DNA of 58,264 nt from Tautonia rosea (GTDB lineage Bacteria; Planctomycetota; Planctomycetia; Isosphaerales; Isosphaeraceae). Numbering within the stretch: position 1 is the first letter of the stretch; each line of letters starts with the position of its first letter. Where the stretch lies: the NCBI RefSeq assembly GCF_012958305.1, contig NZ_JABBYO010000023.1, positions 1 through 58,264 of the forward strand, given 5' to 3'. This document shows positions 18,281-26,738 of the stretch, piece by piece. Both the position numbers and the translations under genes were made by a program. Under the pieces are notes generated by a model. It had not been told where the DNA came from. It ran no database searches and saw nothing but the letters and a program-made list of their open reading frames with translations.

Positions 18281-18385
18281 TGACGCGAAGGTTTCAGCCA
18301 AAGGCAAGCCGTGCTCGGCAATTGATGACTTTCGGTCCGCACCCGATCTGACCTTCGACACCTCTTAAATCAGAGAGGGCATCCG

Positions 18386-18844
18386 ATGTCCGAGCACGAG
18401 GCTATCGATGATCCTGTCCTGGGGAGGCTGAGATGGGATGCCGTCCGTGGAGAATGGGTCTTTGCGTTCACCGTTCCGAGCGGAAAGTCAGTCCGAGGTG
18501 GCATTACCCCTGAGGACAGCCGTCTACCTTTGGAACATCAGGGCTTAACGGAGATCCGGGATTGTGTCAGTTGGATTGTGAGCAACGAACCTTCCATTCG
18601 AGCCTTTATTGCAGATCATATGTTCGAGGGCTGGAAAAGTGGTTGGTACAACGAGGAAATCGACGAAGTGATCACAAAAGAGGGATTTCAAGAAGCCATT
18701 AGCATGTCAGGAGTCAGCATTCTGGAAGATCGAGTTGCTACGCTCTACTACAACGACGCTGGGCTTTTCGGCGGTCACGCGATCGTATTGTCCGTGAGAG
18801 GAAGGGGCGAGCATTTCATTGATGAACCTCAACTCTGGGGCTGA
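18386..18844 (+). CDS. DUF2262-like protein
   Basis: A 152-residue protein that opens DPVLGRLRWDAVRGEWVFAF and has the long acidic helix-rich middle and late YYNDAGLFGGHAIVLSV strand pattern of DUF2262 proteins, of unknown function. An AGAGAGGG lies about six bases before the ATG. Its codons are visibly richer in A and T than those of its neighbours, and it stands alone between yggU and aroA. Such small stand-alone proteins often turn over by gene transfer, which is inference. It carries no signal peptide or membrane segment. Confidence 0.7.
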   Translation: MSEHEAIDDPVLGRLRWDAVRGEWVFAFTVPSGKSVRGGITPEDSRLPLEHQGLTEIRDCVSWIVSNEPSIRAFIADHMFEGWKSGWYNEEIDEVITKEGFQEAISMSGVSILEDRVATLYYNDAGLFGGHAIVLSVRGRGEHFIDEPQLWG

Positions 18845-19070
18845 CCACACGCCGAAAACCTCTGATGACGGGACAGGAGAGACATGATTAACGCCATATG
18901 GACTGGGTCGCCTCTGAGGAACTCAATTATCCTTCTCAAGAACAGGGGCAGGTCTCCGGAGCAGGCGCCGCGGTGGGGGCTGGTCTGAGGTATGATGGTG
19001 GCGAAGCTGGCAGCCGGCCGGCACCGTCACGACCCGATCGCAAGAGCCCCGACCGCCCGAGCCCCCTCCC

Positions 19071-20357
19071 ATGCCGGATTTTCCCGCCGAAGTCACCGTC
19101 ACCCCCCTGCCCCAACCTCCCAAGGCATCCGTTCGGGTGCCGGGATCGAAAAGCCTGACGAACCGGGCGCTGGTGGTCGCCGGCCTGGCTCGGGGGCGGA
19201 GCACCCTGACCGGCGCCCTCGACAGCGACGACACGCGGGTGATGATCGAGAGCCTTCGTCGCCTGGGCCTGAGCGTTGAGCATGATCCTGCCTCGGCCAC
19301 GATCGTGATTGAAGGTCAGGGGCGGCACCTGCCGGCGGAGAAGGCTGATCTGTTCGTCGGGAATTCGGGGACGACCTTGCGGTTCCTGACGGCGATGGTC
19401 TGCGTCACCCGGGGGACGTACCGGCTCGATGGCGTCCCTCGGATGCGCGAGCGTCCGGTGGCCGATTTGCTGCTGGCGCTCAACCGGCTCGGGGCCGATG
19501 CCCGGAGCGAGTTCGACAACGGTTGCCCGCCCGTGATCGTCCAGGCCGACGGGCTCGACGGCGGCTATGCCGAGGTCCGGGGCGATGTGTCGAGCCAGTT
19601 CCTCAGCGGCCTGCTGATGGCCCTGCCCTGCGCCAAGGGGCCGACGACGGTGGAGGTGATGGGCACGCTCGTCTCGAAGCCGTACATCGCCATGACGATG
19701 GAGGTGATGGCCGCCTTCGGCCGTCGGATCAGCAACCGCGACTTCAAGCGGTTCAACGTCGAGCCGGCCCCCTACTCGGCCCGGACCTACGCGATCGAGC
19801 CCGACGCCTCGGCCGCCAGTTACTTCTTCGCCGCCGCGGCGATCACGGGCGGGTCGATCACGGTGGAAGGGCTCGGGACCGAGAGCATCCAGGGGGACAT
19901 CGGCTTCGTCGATCTTTTGGAGCACATGGGCTGCACCGTCGAGCGGTCGAAGTCGTCGATCACCGTTACCGGCAACGCACCGCTCGTCGGGATCGACGTG
20001 GACATGAACGCCATCAGCGACACGGTGATGACCCTCGCCGCCGTCGCCCTCTTCGCCGACGGGCCGACCCGGATCCGCAACATCGCCCACATCCGGCACA
20101 AGGAGACCGACCGCATCGCCGCCCTCGCCGCCGAACTGCGCAAGCTCGGTGCCGAGGTGGACGAGCAACCCGACGGTATGATGATCTTCCCGCCCTCGAC
20201 CATCACCCCCGCCCGCATTCACACCTACGACGACCACCGGATGGCCATGTCCTTCGCCCTCGTCGGTCTGAAGGCCGAGGGGGTGACGATCCTCGACCCC
20301 GGTTGCGTCGCCAAGACTTACCCCGGCTTCTGGGACGACCTGGCCCGTCTCGGCTAA
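19071..20357 (+). CDS. aroA: 3-phosphoshikimate 1-carboxyvinyltransferase (EPSP synthase)
   Basis: A 428-residue enzyme of the shikimate pathway that joins shikimate 3-phosphate and phosphoenolpyruvate, leading to aromatic amino acids. Motifs are complete: VPGSKSLTNRAL (Lys27), LFVGNSGTTLRFLTA, R.RP...LL.AL..LGA, SSQFLSGLL, DASAASYFFAAAAI, D...NAISDTVMTLAA, IRHKETDRIAALA and YDDHRMAMSFAL. The GNSGTTLR form replaces the GNAGTAMR of the E. coli enzyme. Length is normal. The ribosome site is weak. The stop codon overlaps by four bases with the stop of the radical SAM gene on the opposite strand. Confidence 0.95.
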   Translation: MPDFPAEVTVTPLPQPPKASVRVPGSKSLTNRALVVAGLARGRSTLTGALDSDDTRVMIESLRRLGLSVEHDPASATIVIEGQGRHLPAEKADLFVGNSGTTLRFLTAMVCVTRGTYRLDGVPRMRERPVADLLLALNRLGADARSEFDNGCPPVIVQADGLDGGYAEVRGDVSSQFLSGLLMALPCAKGPTTVEVMGTLVSKPYIAMTMEVMAAFGRRISNRDFKRFNVEPAPYSARTYAIEPDASAASYFFAAAAITGGSITVEGLGTESIQGDIGFVDLLEHMGCTVERSKSSITVTGNAPLVGIDVDMNAISDTVMTLAAVALFADGPTRIRNIAHIRHKETDRIAALAAELRKLGAEVDEQPDGMMIFPPSTITPARIHTYDDHRMAMSFALVGLKAEGVTILDPGCVAKTYPGFWDDLARLG

Positions 20358-21397
20358 TCGCTCGTCTCGCATGAGACCGCGGCCGCTTCTCGGCTGACTT
20401 CCTTCGCCTGGCTCGATCGAAGTGTCGGCAGGGGAGCCTCGGCCTTCGGTGAAACCGCTTCAATCTTCGGCAGGTCCGGATTCTGGGCCGATCCGGTACT
20501 GACGATCAGTCCCGCCTCGGCTCCCCAGGCGATCACCCGCGCCAAGCCTTCCCGACGCGCATCGAGCGGCACATGCTTCGTCGCTCCGGCCTCGCCGACC
20601 GAAAACACCGGCCCCCCTTCGTAAAGGTCCACCAGCCGCTCGGTGTACCCAAACGGCGTGAGGGCCTCCCGGAGCGTCGGGATCACCGCCGGTTGCAAGA
20701 AGGCGTAGTGCACCATCGCCTCGCGGACGCCAATTCTTCCCAGTTCCCGGAGCAAGGGCCGAAGGTTCTCCCTCGTGTCCGTCAGGCCGGGGATCAAGGG
20801 TTCAAGTCGCGCCTCGACCGGAATCCCGGCCTCGATCAGGCACTCCATCCCCTTCAATCGTCGCGTCCCCAGAGGAGCCGACGGCTCCAGCGCCCTGCTC
20901 AGGGATCGACCCAGCGTCGTCACACCCACCGCCACCCGCACCCGATCCGGAGCCGACCCGAGCAACCGCGCCAGGTCCCGCGTCACACGTCCTCGGGTCA
21001 TCACAACGACCTCGATCCCCCGTTCCAGCAACTGCTCGATGATCCGGAGTGTCGCCGACCGAACCTCCCGAATCGGCGGCAAAGGGTCGCTGCTCGGGCT
21101 CAAAACCACCCGTTTCGGAGGCACGTCGAGCGCCTCGATCGCCGGGCCGATCGCCTTGACCACCCTCGGATCGAACAGCAACCGCCCCGGCCCCGGATCA
21201 CGCATCGTCCCCTTCACAAAGCAGAAGGCGCACCCCATTGCGCAGCCGGCCGTCAGGTCAATGCCATAAAGCCCCGACTCCCGGACCCCTCCCCGGGCCG
21301 GTCGCAGCAGCGGCCCGCGCCGCCGGACATATCGCACCGTAAGCACCGACCGCCCGGTGAGCATCCCCTGCTCCGGTTCCGCGATTGCAAGCTCCAT
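20354..21397 (-). CDS. SPL-like radical SAM protein
   Basis: A 347-residue radical SAM enzyme related to spore photoproduct lyase (COG1533). The iron-sulfur site is C-x3-C-x2-C in [11 protein letters not shown] (Cys52, Cys56, Cys59), followed by the TIM-barrel motifs [19 protein letters not shown] and [12 protein letters not shown]. Many non-sporulating bacteria carry such proteins, and their substrate is mostly unknown; repair of DNA lesions is one suggestion. The ATG at 21397 has GGAGGGAG about seven bases upstream. The C-terminal 45 residues are low-complexity. A likely promoter with a perfect palindrome in its spacer lies about 90 bases upstream, pointing to repression. It converges with aroA. 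Confidence 0.85.
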   Translation of the reverse strand: MELAIAEPEQGMLTGRSVLTVRYVRRRGPLLRPARGGVRESGLYGIDLTAGCAMGCAFCFVKGTMRDPGPGRLLFDPRVVKAIGPAIEALDVPPKRVVLSPSSDPLPPIREVRSATLRIIEQLLERGIEVVVMTRGRVTRDLARLLGSAPDRVRVAVGVTTLGRSLSRALEPSAPLGTRRLKGMECLIEAGIPVEARLEPLIPGLTDTRENLRPLLRELGRIGVREAMVHYAFLQPAVIPTLREALTPFGYTERLVDLYEGGPVFSVGEAGATKHVPLDARREGLARVIAWGAEAGLIVSTGSAQNPDLPKIEAVSPKAEAPLPTLRSSQAKEVSREAAAVSCETSD

Positions 21398-21482
21398 CGT
21401 CGCTCCCTCCGTCACAGAGGAATCGGGCGGACCCGTTTGTCCCCGGTCCCGTTGGTGTTCGAGACGCTACGTGTACGGACGC

Positions 21483-21511
21483 ATTTTACTGCCATTCTGT
21501 ACAGAAGGCAA
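21483..21511 (-). promoter_or_regulatory. Candidate promoter with palindromic operator for the SPL-like gene
   Basis: Read on the minus strand: TTGCCT (21511-21506), a 17-base spacer, then TAAAAT (21488-21483), close to the sigma-70 consensus (4/6 and 5/6 matches). The perfect 12-base palindrome TTCTGTACAGAA (21495-21506) fills much of the spacer and touches the -35 box, where a repressor would block RNA polymerase. A second TGTAC occurs at 21472-21476. The gene start is 86 bases downstream of the -10 box. Confidence 0.42.
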
Positions 21512-21840
21512 CCAGAGCACGCGACGCACGCCCCGAATCCCCCAGCTCGTCCGGCAACCAGCCGACCCGAGCCTTCTTCAACCCTTCTTTTTCCCCGAAC
21601 GGCGCCCACCGGACTCTTGACACCCAGGCATCTCAACTTCATCCTGAGAACGAAAATCCGTTCTCATTTAATTGGGCTCGGTATTTCCGAGTGGGGGAAC
21701 GGGTTGCCAGGGGAATTATCCCCCTGGAGTCGCTCGCCCCGAAGTTCCTTGTCGTAATGCCCAACGGCTCGGGTTCCGATCGCCGTGCGCGCCGACGTCA
21801 ACCAAGTTCCAAGGTTCCACAACGACTCAAGGAAAACGGA
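21512..21840. other. Intergenic leader before the DUF1559 operon
   Basis: About 330 bases with no supported gene between the SPL-like gene promoter and the DUF1559 gene. It should hold the operon promoter; I see an AT-richer stretch around 21635-21690 but no clear -35/-10 pair. The plus-strand frame is open through it, without family resemblance. Confidence 0.35.
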
Positions 21841-22869
21841 ATGCATCTCATGAAGCGAACCCGCGGCTTCACGCTCATCGAGTTGCTGGTTGTGATTGCC
21901 ATCATCGGGATCCTGATCGCCCTGCTGCTGCCAGCGGTGCAATCGGCCCGCGAGGCGGCCAACCGGATGAGCAGCCAGAACAACCTGAAGCAGATGGGCC
22001 TGGCCCTGCACAACTACGAGTCGGGCGTCGGGGCCCTGCCCGGCTTCGGCGAATCGACGGCCTTCGGCTACTCGGTCCATGCGCGGATCCTGCCCTACAT
22101 GGAGCAGGAGAATCTGCGGACGTTGATCAATTACGAGCAGCCGCTCTACGTCGGGTCCGGCCCCTGGATCAGCCTGAATCCCGTGCAGGGAACCGCCGCG
22201 CAGACGATCATCGGCGGCTTTCTCTGCCCCAGCGACGCTCAGGAGCCGATGTTCGATCAGTACTTCGGCGGTCGGATGGCGGGCACGAACTACGTCGTCA
22301 ACATGGGGTCGGGCACAGGGCTGTTTTACGACATCAACTTCCGGACCGATGGCCTCTTCTGGAACGGATCGGCGGTTCGGCTGGCTGACATCCGAGACGG
22401 ACTGTCGAACACCATGGCCGTCTCGCAGTGCTTGCTCGGGATCGGGTTCGACTCCGAAGGCCCCATGCCGGCCGAAGCCGGCCGACAGACATCCAACCTG
22501 GGAGCTATCCTGCGGACCAACCGGGGCAATCCCGGCCTGGTGATGGACGGTCAACCGGTGGTCAATCCCGACCTGGCGACCTTGACCGCGTCCACAACCC
22601 GATGGCGAGGCGATCGTGGCTACTCCTGGATCTCGGGTCGTCAGGTGCCGGTGGCCTTCGACGCCTATCTGGGCCCCAATAGCCGGATTCCCGACGTCAG
22701 TGCCCACGGGCGCGGATGGACGGCCGCCCGGAGCAACCATCCCGGCGGGGTGAACGTCCTGATGGCCGACGGCAGCGTCCGGTTCGTCAAGGACACGATC
22801 AATCTGCTCACCTGGCGGGCCCTCGCCACCCGGGCCGGCGGAGAGGTCATCTCCGCCGACCAGTTCTGA
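21841..22869 (+). CDS. DUF1559 prepilin-like protein
   Basis: A 342-residue protein with a type IV prepilin N-terminus: the cleavage motif [27 protein letters not shown] (here RGF|TLIE at about residues 8-14) and the long hydrophobic helix. It continues with [27 protein letters not shown], the mark of the very large planctomycete DUF1559 family, and ends in [14 protein letters not shown], a conserved H/N-DGS motif. AAGGA lies seven bases before the ATG. It heads an operon with the DUF1800 and DUF1501 genes (39- and 41-base gaps). Members are thought to form pseudopili or surface fibres; this one is likely exported by a type IV/II assembly system. Function is inferred. Confidence 0.92.
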   Translation: MHLMKRTRGFTLIELLVVIAIIGILIALLLPAVQSAREAANRMSSQNNLKQMGLALHNYESGVGALPGFGESTAFGYSVHARILPYMEQENLRTLINYEQPLYVGSGPWISLNPVQGTAAQTIIGGFLCPSDAQEPMFDQYFGGRMAGTNYVVNMGSGTGLFYDINFRTDGLFWNGSAVRLADIRDGLSNTMAVSQCLLGIGFDSEGPMPAEAGRQTSNLGAILRTNRGNPGLVMDGQPVVNPDLATLTASTTRWRGDRGYSWISGRQVPVAFDAYLGPNSRIPDVSAHGRGWTAARSNHPGGVNVLMADGSVRFVKDTINLLTWRALATRAGGEVISADQF

Positions 22870-22908
22870 TCATTCCCATCGAAGCCAATCGCTCGCAAGG
22901 AACACCTC

Positions 22909-24507
22909 ATGAAACGCGTTCGAGCTTTCCGAGCTGTCGAGGGGAATTGCCTCGATGCCACGTCGGCCGCTCACCTCCTCAGCCGTGTCGGTTTCGGCGG
23001 AACTCCCGAGGAAATCCAACGCCTGGTCGATGTGCCCGTCGATCAGGCCGTGGCCTGGTTGCTCGATGCCGCAGAGGCCGCCGAGCCTCCCCAGCCTCCC
23101 GCCTGGGTCCGCTCTCCCTGGGTGAACACCGAACGACGCTTCGCCGACACCCCCCGCGAGGAATCGGCCGAGAATCACCGAAACACCCGCCGCCGCTACG
23201 CCTCTGAGATGAACGATCTCCGCTCCTGGTGGCTGGGTCAGATGATCGCCTCAGAAACCCCGTTGCGCGAGGTCATGACCCTCTTTTGGCACGGTCACTT
23301 CACCAGCGCCAACGACAAGGTCGGCATTTCGCAGGCCATGTACGAGCAAAATGCCACTCTCCGACGGCACGCGCTGGGGAACTTCCGGACCTTGCTCGGC
23401 GACATCACTCGAGATGCCGCCATGATGATGTACCTCGATCTGGAAGACAGTGACGCTCAGCAACCGAACGAAAACTACGCCCGAGAACTCTTTGAACTGT
23501 TCACCCTTGGGATCGGTCACTACACCGAGCGCGACATCCAGGAAACCGCCCGGGCGCTGACCGGCTGGACCCTCGACGTTCCTCCTGGCGTGGCAAAGCC
23601 CGACCGGCCCACCGAGCCGGGCACCCCGCGTAACTTCTCCCGAGACGGCCTGCATCCCACCTTCGTCCCCGACCGTCACGACGACGGCGAGAAGACCATT
23701 TTCGGCCAGTCGGGCCGCTTCGGGCTGGAAGACGTGCTCGATCTGGTCGTCTCTCGTGAGGAAACGGCGCTCCATCTGGCGACCAGGCTCATCGACTTCT
23801 TCGGCGTGTCCGACCCCGAAGGAACCTTACGCCCTCGCCTGGCCGCCGCCTTCCGGGAATCCGAATTCGAGATCCGCCCGGTCCTGCTCGCCCTGTTCAC
23901 CGCTCCCGAATGTTACGACGAGTCCTCCCGAGGAACCTTGATCAAGAGCCCCGTTCGCTTGCTCGTCGGGGCCTGCCGACAGCTTCGCCTGGAGGTCGAG
24001 CCCACCCCGAGCCTCGCAGAGCTGACCGCCGCGATGGGCCAAGCGCTCTTCGATCCGCCGAACGTCAAGGGATGGCCCGGCGGCCGGGCCTGGATCGGCT
24101 CGGGGACGCTCGCCGTGCGATACCAGCTGGCCGATGCCCTGCTGGAAAGCCGCATCCCCGCCGGCCTGGAGCCGATCGGCTTCGATCGATTCCTCCTCGT
24201 GCCGCGCGACCCGTCGCAGATGCAGGAACGCATGGAACGCATGGAACAGGCCATGGCCGATCGCAGCACCGAGCGGAACAAGGACGGGATCAAAACACGT
24301 TTTGACGCCGATAGCCTGTTTCCCGACGGTCCCCCCGAATCTCCTGTCGCACTGGTCGATGCGATGCTCGACCGCCTGATCGTCACCTCGGTGCGAGAGA
24401 CGACCCGCAAGGGCTTGATTCGCGCCTGCCAGACGGCTCCGGCCGCCGACCGCCCGGCGGTGGTTGCCCGCCTGATCCTGGCCTCTCCCGAATTTCAGAT
24501 GGCCTGA
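22909..24507 (+). CDS. DUF1800 family protein
   Basis: A 532-residue protein with the DUF1800 pattern: AAHLLSRVGFGGTPEEIQRL near the N-terminus, then W...M......LREVMTLFWHGHFTS, ..NATLR.HALGNFRTLL, DAAMMMYLDLEDS, PNENYARELFELFTLGIGHYTE.DIQETARALTGW, and KGWPGG..WI in the last third. AAGGA is seven bases upstream of the ATG. DUF1800 genes are nearly always next to DUF1501 genes, as here, and are linked to exported or envelope processes, with no proven biochemical role. No clear signal peptide is seen, so its partner may carry the export signal. Confidence 0.92.
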   Translation: MKRVRAFRAVEGNCLDATSAAHLLSRVGFGGTPEEIQRLVDVPVDQAVAWLLDAAEAAEPPQPPAWVRSPWVNTERRFADTPREESAENHRNTRRRYASEMNDLRSWWLGQMIASETPLREVMTLFWHGHFTSANDKVGISQAMYEQNATLRRHALGNFRTLLGDITRDAAMMMYLDLEDSDAQQPNENYARELFELFTLGIGHYTERDIQETARALTGWTLDVPPGVAKPDRPTEPGTPRNFSRDGLHPTFVPDRHDDGEKTIFGQSGRFGLEDVLDLVVSREETALHLATRLIDFFGVSDPEGTLRPRLAAAFRESEFEIRPVLLALFTAPECYDESSRGTLIKSPVRLLVGACRQLRLEVEPTPSLAELTAAMGQALFDPPNVKGWPGGRAWIGSGTLAVRYQLADALLESRIPAGLEPIGFDRFLLVPRDPSQMQERMERMEQAMADRSTERNKDGIKTRFDADSLFPDGPPESPVALVDAMLDRLIVTSVRETTRKGLIRACQTAPAADRPAVVARLILASPEFQMA

Positions 24508-24548
24508 CGCGATCCGATTCCCGAAGATTCTCGACCAGACAGGAGTAC

Positions 24549-25820
24549 ATGATCATGTTGATTCAGATGGGCCGTCGAGCCTTTCTTCAACGAGCGGTGG
24601 GGCTGGCCGCACTCACCGGGACGGTCCCGGCCTTTCTTCAGAAGACTAGCCTTGCCTTTGACGGCGACCCGAGCCGAGACGTCCTGCCGATCCCCGGCCT
24701 GAACGACAACCGCGTCTTGGTCGTCGTCCAGCTTGCCGGCGGCAACGACGCTCTGAACACGGTCGTCCCGTATCAAGACGATGCCTACTACCGGGCCCGG
24801 CCGAACCTGGCGATCCCCTCGGCCGAGGTCCTTCGCATCAACGATGACCTCGGTCTCCATCCCGAACTCGTCGAGCTGCGCGGCTTGCTCGACGATGGCA
24901 ATCTGGCCGTCGTCCAGGGGGTCGGCTATCCCAACCCCGATCGCTCGCACTTCCGATCGACCGAGATCTGGGAAACTGCCTCCCCTCCCGAAACCGCCTG
25001 GACCGACGGCTGGCTCGGCCGATACTTCGACAACGAGTGCAGCGGTGTCAATTCCCCCATGATCGGCCTGCAACTCGGCGAACGACCGGCCCAGACGTTC
25101 GCCCACCCGAGGCCCCGAGCGGTCACGATGGCCAACCCCGCCATCTTCGACTGGCCCGACGAGGGGCCGCTCGGCCTTGGCTTTGAACAAATCAATCAGG
25201 TCGAGCCGACCGGCCTCGACGAGCTCGATTATGTCCAGAGAACGGCCAACGCCACGCTTGCCGCCTCCCGTCGCATCCGGGAGGCGATCCAGAACGATCC
25301 GACCGAGGCAAGCTACGCTCCCTTCGCCTTCTCACAATCATTGAAGCTCGTCGCCCAGATGATTGCCGCCGAGGTCCCGACACGCGTCTACTACGTCTCG
25401 CTCGGCGGCTTCGACACTCACGCCCGCCAGGACCGACGCCACGCCAGCCTCCTCCAGGAACTGAGCCAGGGGCTGGCCGCCTTCCGGAACGACCTGGCCG
25501 CTCGCGGCCATCTTGACCGCACGCTCGTCATGACCTTCTCGGAATTCGGGCGTCGGGTCGCCGAGAACCAGTCAGGGGGTACCGACCACGGTACCGCCGG
25601 CTCCATGCTGCTGATGGGCAGCGAGATTCGTCCCGGATTGCTCGGCGATCGGCCCGACCTCTCCCGGCTCGACGACGAAGGCGACCCCCGCTTCACCGTC
25701 GATTTCCGATCCGTCTACGCCGCCGTGCTGTCCGACTGGTTTGGCGCCGATGCCGAGGCGATCCTCAAGACCCGCTTCGAGCCCTTCCCCATCCTCGATC
25801 CCGCCCGGACTCGCGTCTGA
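24549..25820 (+). CDS. DUF1501 family protein with Tat signal
   Basis: A 423-residue protein of the DUF1501 family, a branch of the alkaline-phosphatase/sulfatase superfamily. The N-terminus has a twin-arginine signal (GRRAFLQRAVGLAALTG), followed by LVVVQLAGGNDALNTVVPY, GLHPELVELRGLLDDGNLAVVQGVGYPNPDRSHF, a YYVSLGGFDTHA motif and VMTFSEFGRRVAENQSGGTDHGTAGSMLL near the C-terminus. The GGNDALNT, FDTH and TDHG positions match metal-ligand sites of the superfamily; activity is unproven. The ATG at 24555 has better spacing (9) from AGGAG than the one at 24549 (3) and may be the true start. Last gene of the operon, followed by a strong hairpin. Confidence 0.92.
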   Translation: MIMLIQMGRRAFLQRAVGLAALTGTVPAFLQKTSLAFDGDPSRDVLPIPGLNDNRVLVVVQLAGGNDALNTVVPYQDDAYYRARPNLAIPSAEVLRINDDLGLHPELVELRGLLDDGNLAVVQGVGYPNPDRSHFRSTEIWETASPPETAWTDGWLGRYFDNECSGVNSPMIGLQLGERPAQTFAHPRPRAVTMANPAIFDWPDEGPLGLGFEQINQVEPTGLDELDYVQRTANATLAASRRIREAIQNDPTEASYAPFAFSQSLKLVAQMIAAEVPTRVYYVSLGGFDTHARQDRRHASLLQELSQGLAAFRNDLAARGHLDRTLVMTFSEFGRRVAENQSGGTDHGTAGSMLLMGSEIRPGLLGDRPDLSRLDDEGDPRFTVDFRSVYAAVLSDWFGADAEAILKTRFEPFPILDPARTRV

Positions 25821-25850
25821 ACCCGTCTCGATCGCATCCCCCTGCGGTCC

Positions 25851-25882
25851 ATTGAGGGGACGGAGATCCGTCCCCTCAATGC
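25851..25882. terminator. Perfect 32-base palindrome between convergent genes
   Basis: CATTGAGGGGACGGA (25851-25865) pairs perfectly with TCCGTCCCCTCAATG (25868-25882), leaving only GA between. It lies between the DUF1501 stop and the convergent PEGA lipoprotein stop and can end both transcripts. No T run follows on either strand, so a role as protein-binding site is also possible. Confidence 0.65.
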
Positions 25883-25911
25883 CGAAGGACCTTGATTCCG
25901 GCGATCCGAGA

Positions 25912-26376
25912 TCACAGCGCGAAGAACCGGAAGAACCCTCCGGGACGTTCGGGAGGGGGCACCTGGGCCTGCTGACGAAGCTGTTGGCCTCGGCCGACGA
26001 GGTCTCCGGTTTCGGGAGAGACGGCTGGAGCCATCGTGAACCGGAACTCCCGTTCGTCTCGAAGGGTGAACGGGACAAGGTTTTCGGTGAAAAAGCCGGT
26101 AAACGCGTTGTTCCACCAGGGGGCTCTGATCGGCAATTCCGTGTGAATGGTCTCGTACCCTTCAGCCTGGATCGTCACCCGGCGGTCGCCGTAGTATTCG
26201 TAGCTGACCGAAACCGGGCTGATCCCCGATTCCTCGCCATTGACGAACACCAGGGCCCCCGGCGGATCGGTCCGGATCGTGTAGCGCCGTTCGACACAGC
26301 CGACCGCAGTCAGACTGAACAGGAACAGAGCCAGGCAGCTGGCCCGTCGCATCAAGCAGTTCGGGCGCGTCAGCAT
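25912..26376 (-). CDS. PEGA-domain lipoprotein
   Basis: A 154-residue lipoprotein. The signal peptide ends in the lipobox LTAVGC (Cys27), and the mature part opens with a PEGA domain (YTIRTDPPGALVFVNGEESGISPVSVSYEYYGDRRVTIQAEGYE). The tail is Gln/Pro-rich and ends PGGFFRFFAL. PEGA domains are small surface beta-sandwiches found in envelope proteins. GGAGGT lies six bases before the ATG. An 85-codon extension is open upstream but would hide the signal peptide. It converges on the DUF1501 gene and is divergent from pepA. Confidence 0.88.
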   Translation of the reverse strand: MLTRPNCLMRRASCLALFLFSLTAVGCVERRYTIRTDPPGALVFVNGEESGISPVSVSYEYYGDRRVTIQAEGYETIHTELPIRAPWWNNAFTGFFTENLVPFTLRDEREFRFTMAPAVSPETGDLVGRGQQLRQQAQVPPPERPGGFFRFFAL

Positions 26377-26738
26377 CGGTCGACCTCCGCGTTCTCCCGA
26401 TCCCTCGGCAGGTTTGATTCGACCCGCAAGCAAACGCTTGCCGACGTCGAAGGTTCCCCAGGGGCCGGGTCCGATCGATCGGTTCAACGTCACCGGGCGG
26501 AGCGGGAGGAGTCGCAAAAGGAGGCAGGAGCCAACGGCCCGGGGCGAGCCAGCGCCCGAAGCGGTCGAGGGCGGTCCCTCGTTCCTTCGGGTCGAGACAT
26601 GCGACGCGAAGTCTAGCCGGATTCGAGCCATCCGACAAGCCGGCTTGGCGCACGCGACAGGGGTGAGGAAGATGAGGACCCTTCAGCCCTGGTTCTCCCG
26701 ATCGCCACACGATTCGACCTCGGAAGGAATGCGTCTCG
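26377..26738. other. Divergent intergenic region before pepA
   Basis: 362 bases between the divergent PEGA lipoprotein and leucyl aminopeptidase genes, so both promoters should be inside. No clear -35/-10 pair or strong hairpin is evident, and the open frames across it have no family match. Confidence 0.35.

Noticed and set aside
21495-21506. A known LexA box
   Set aside because: TTCTGTACAGAA does not match the SOS boxes I know; kept only as an unassigned operator candidate.
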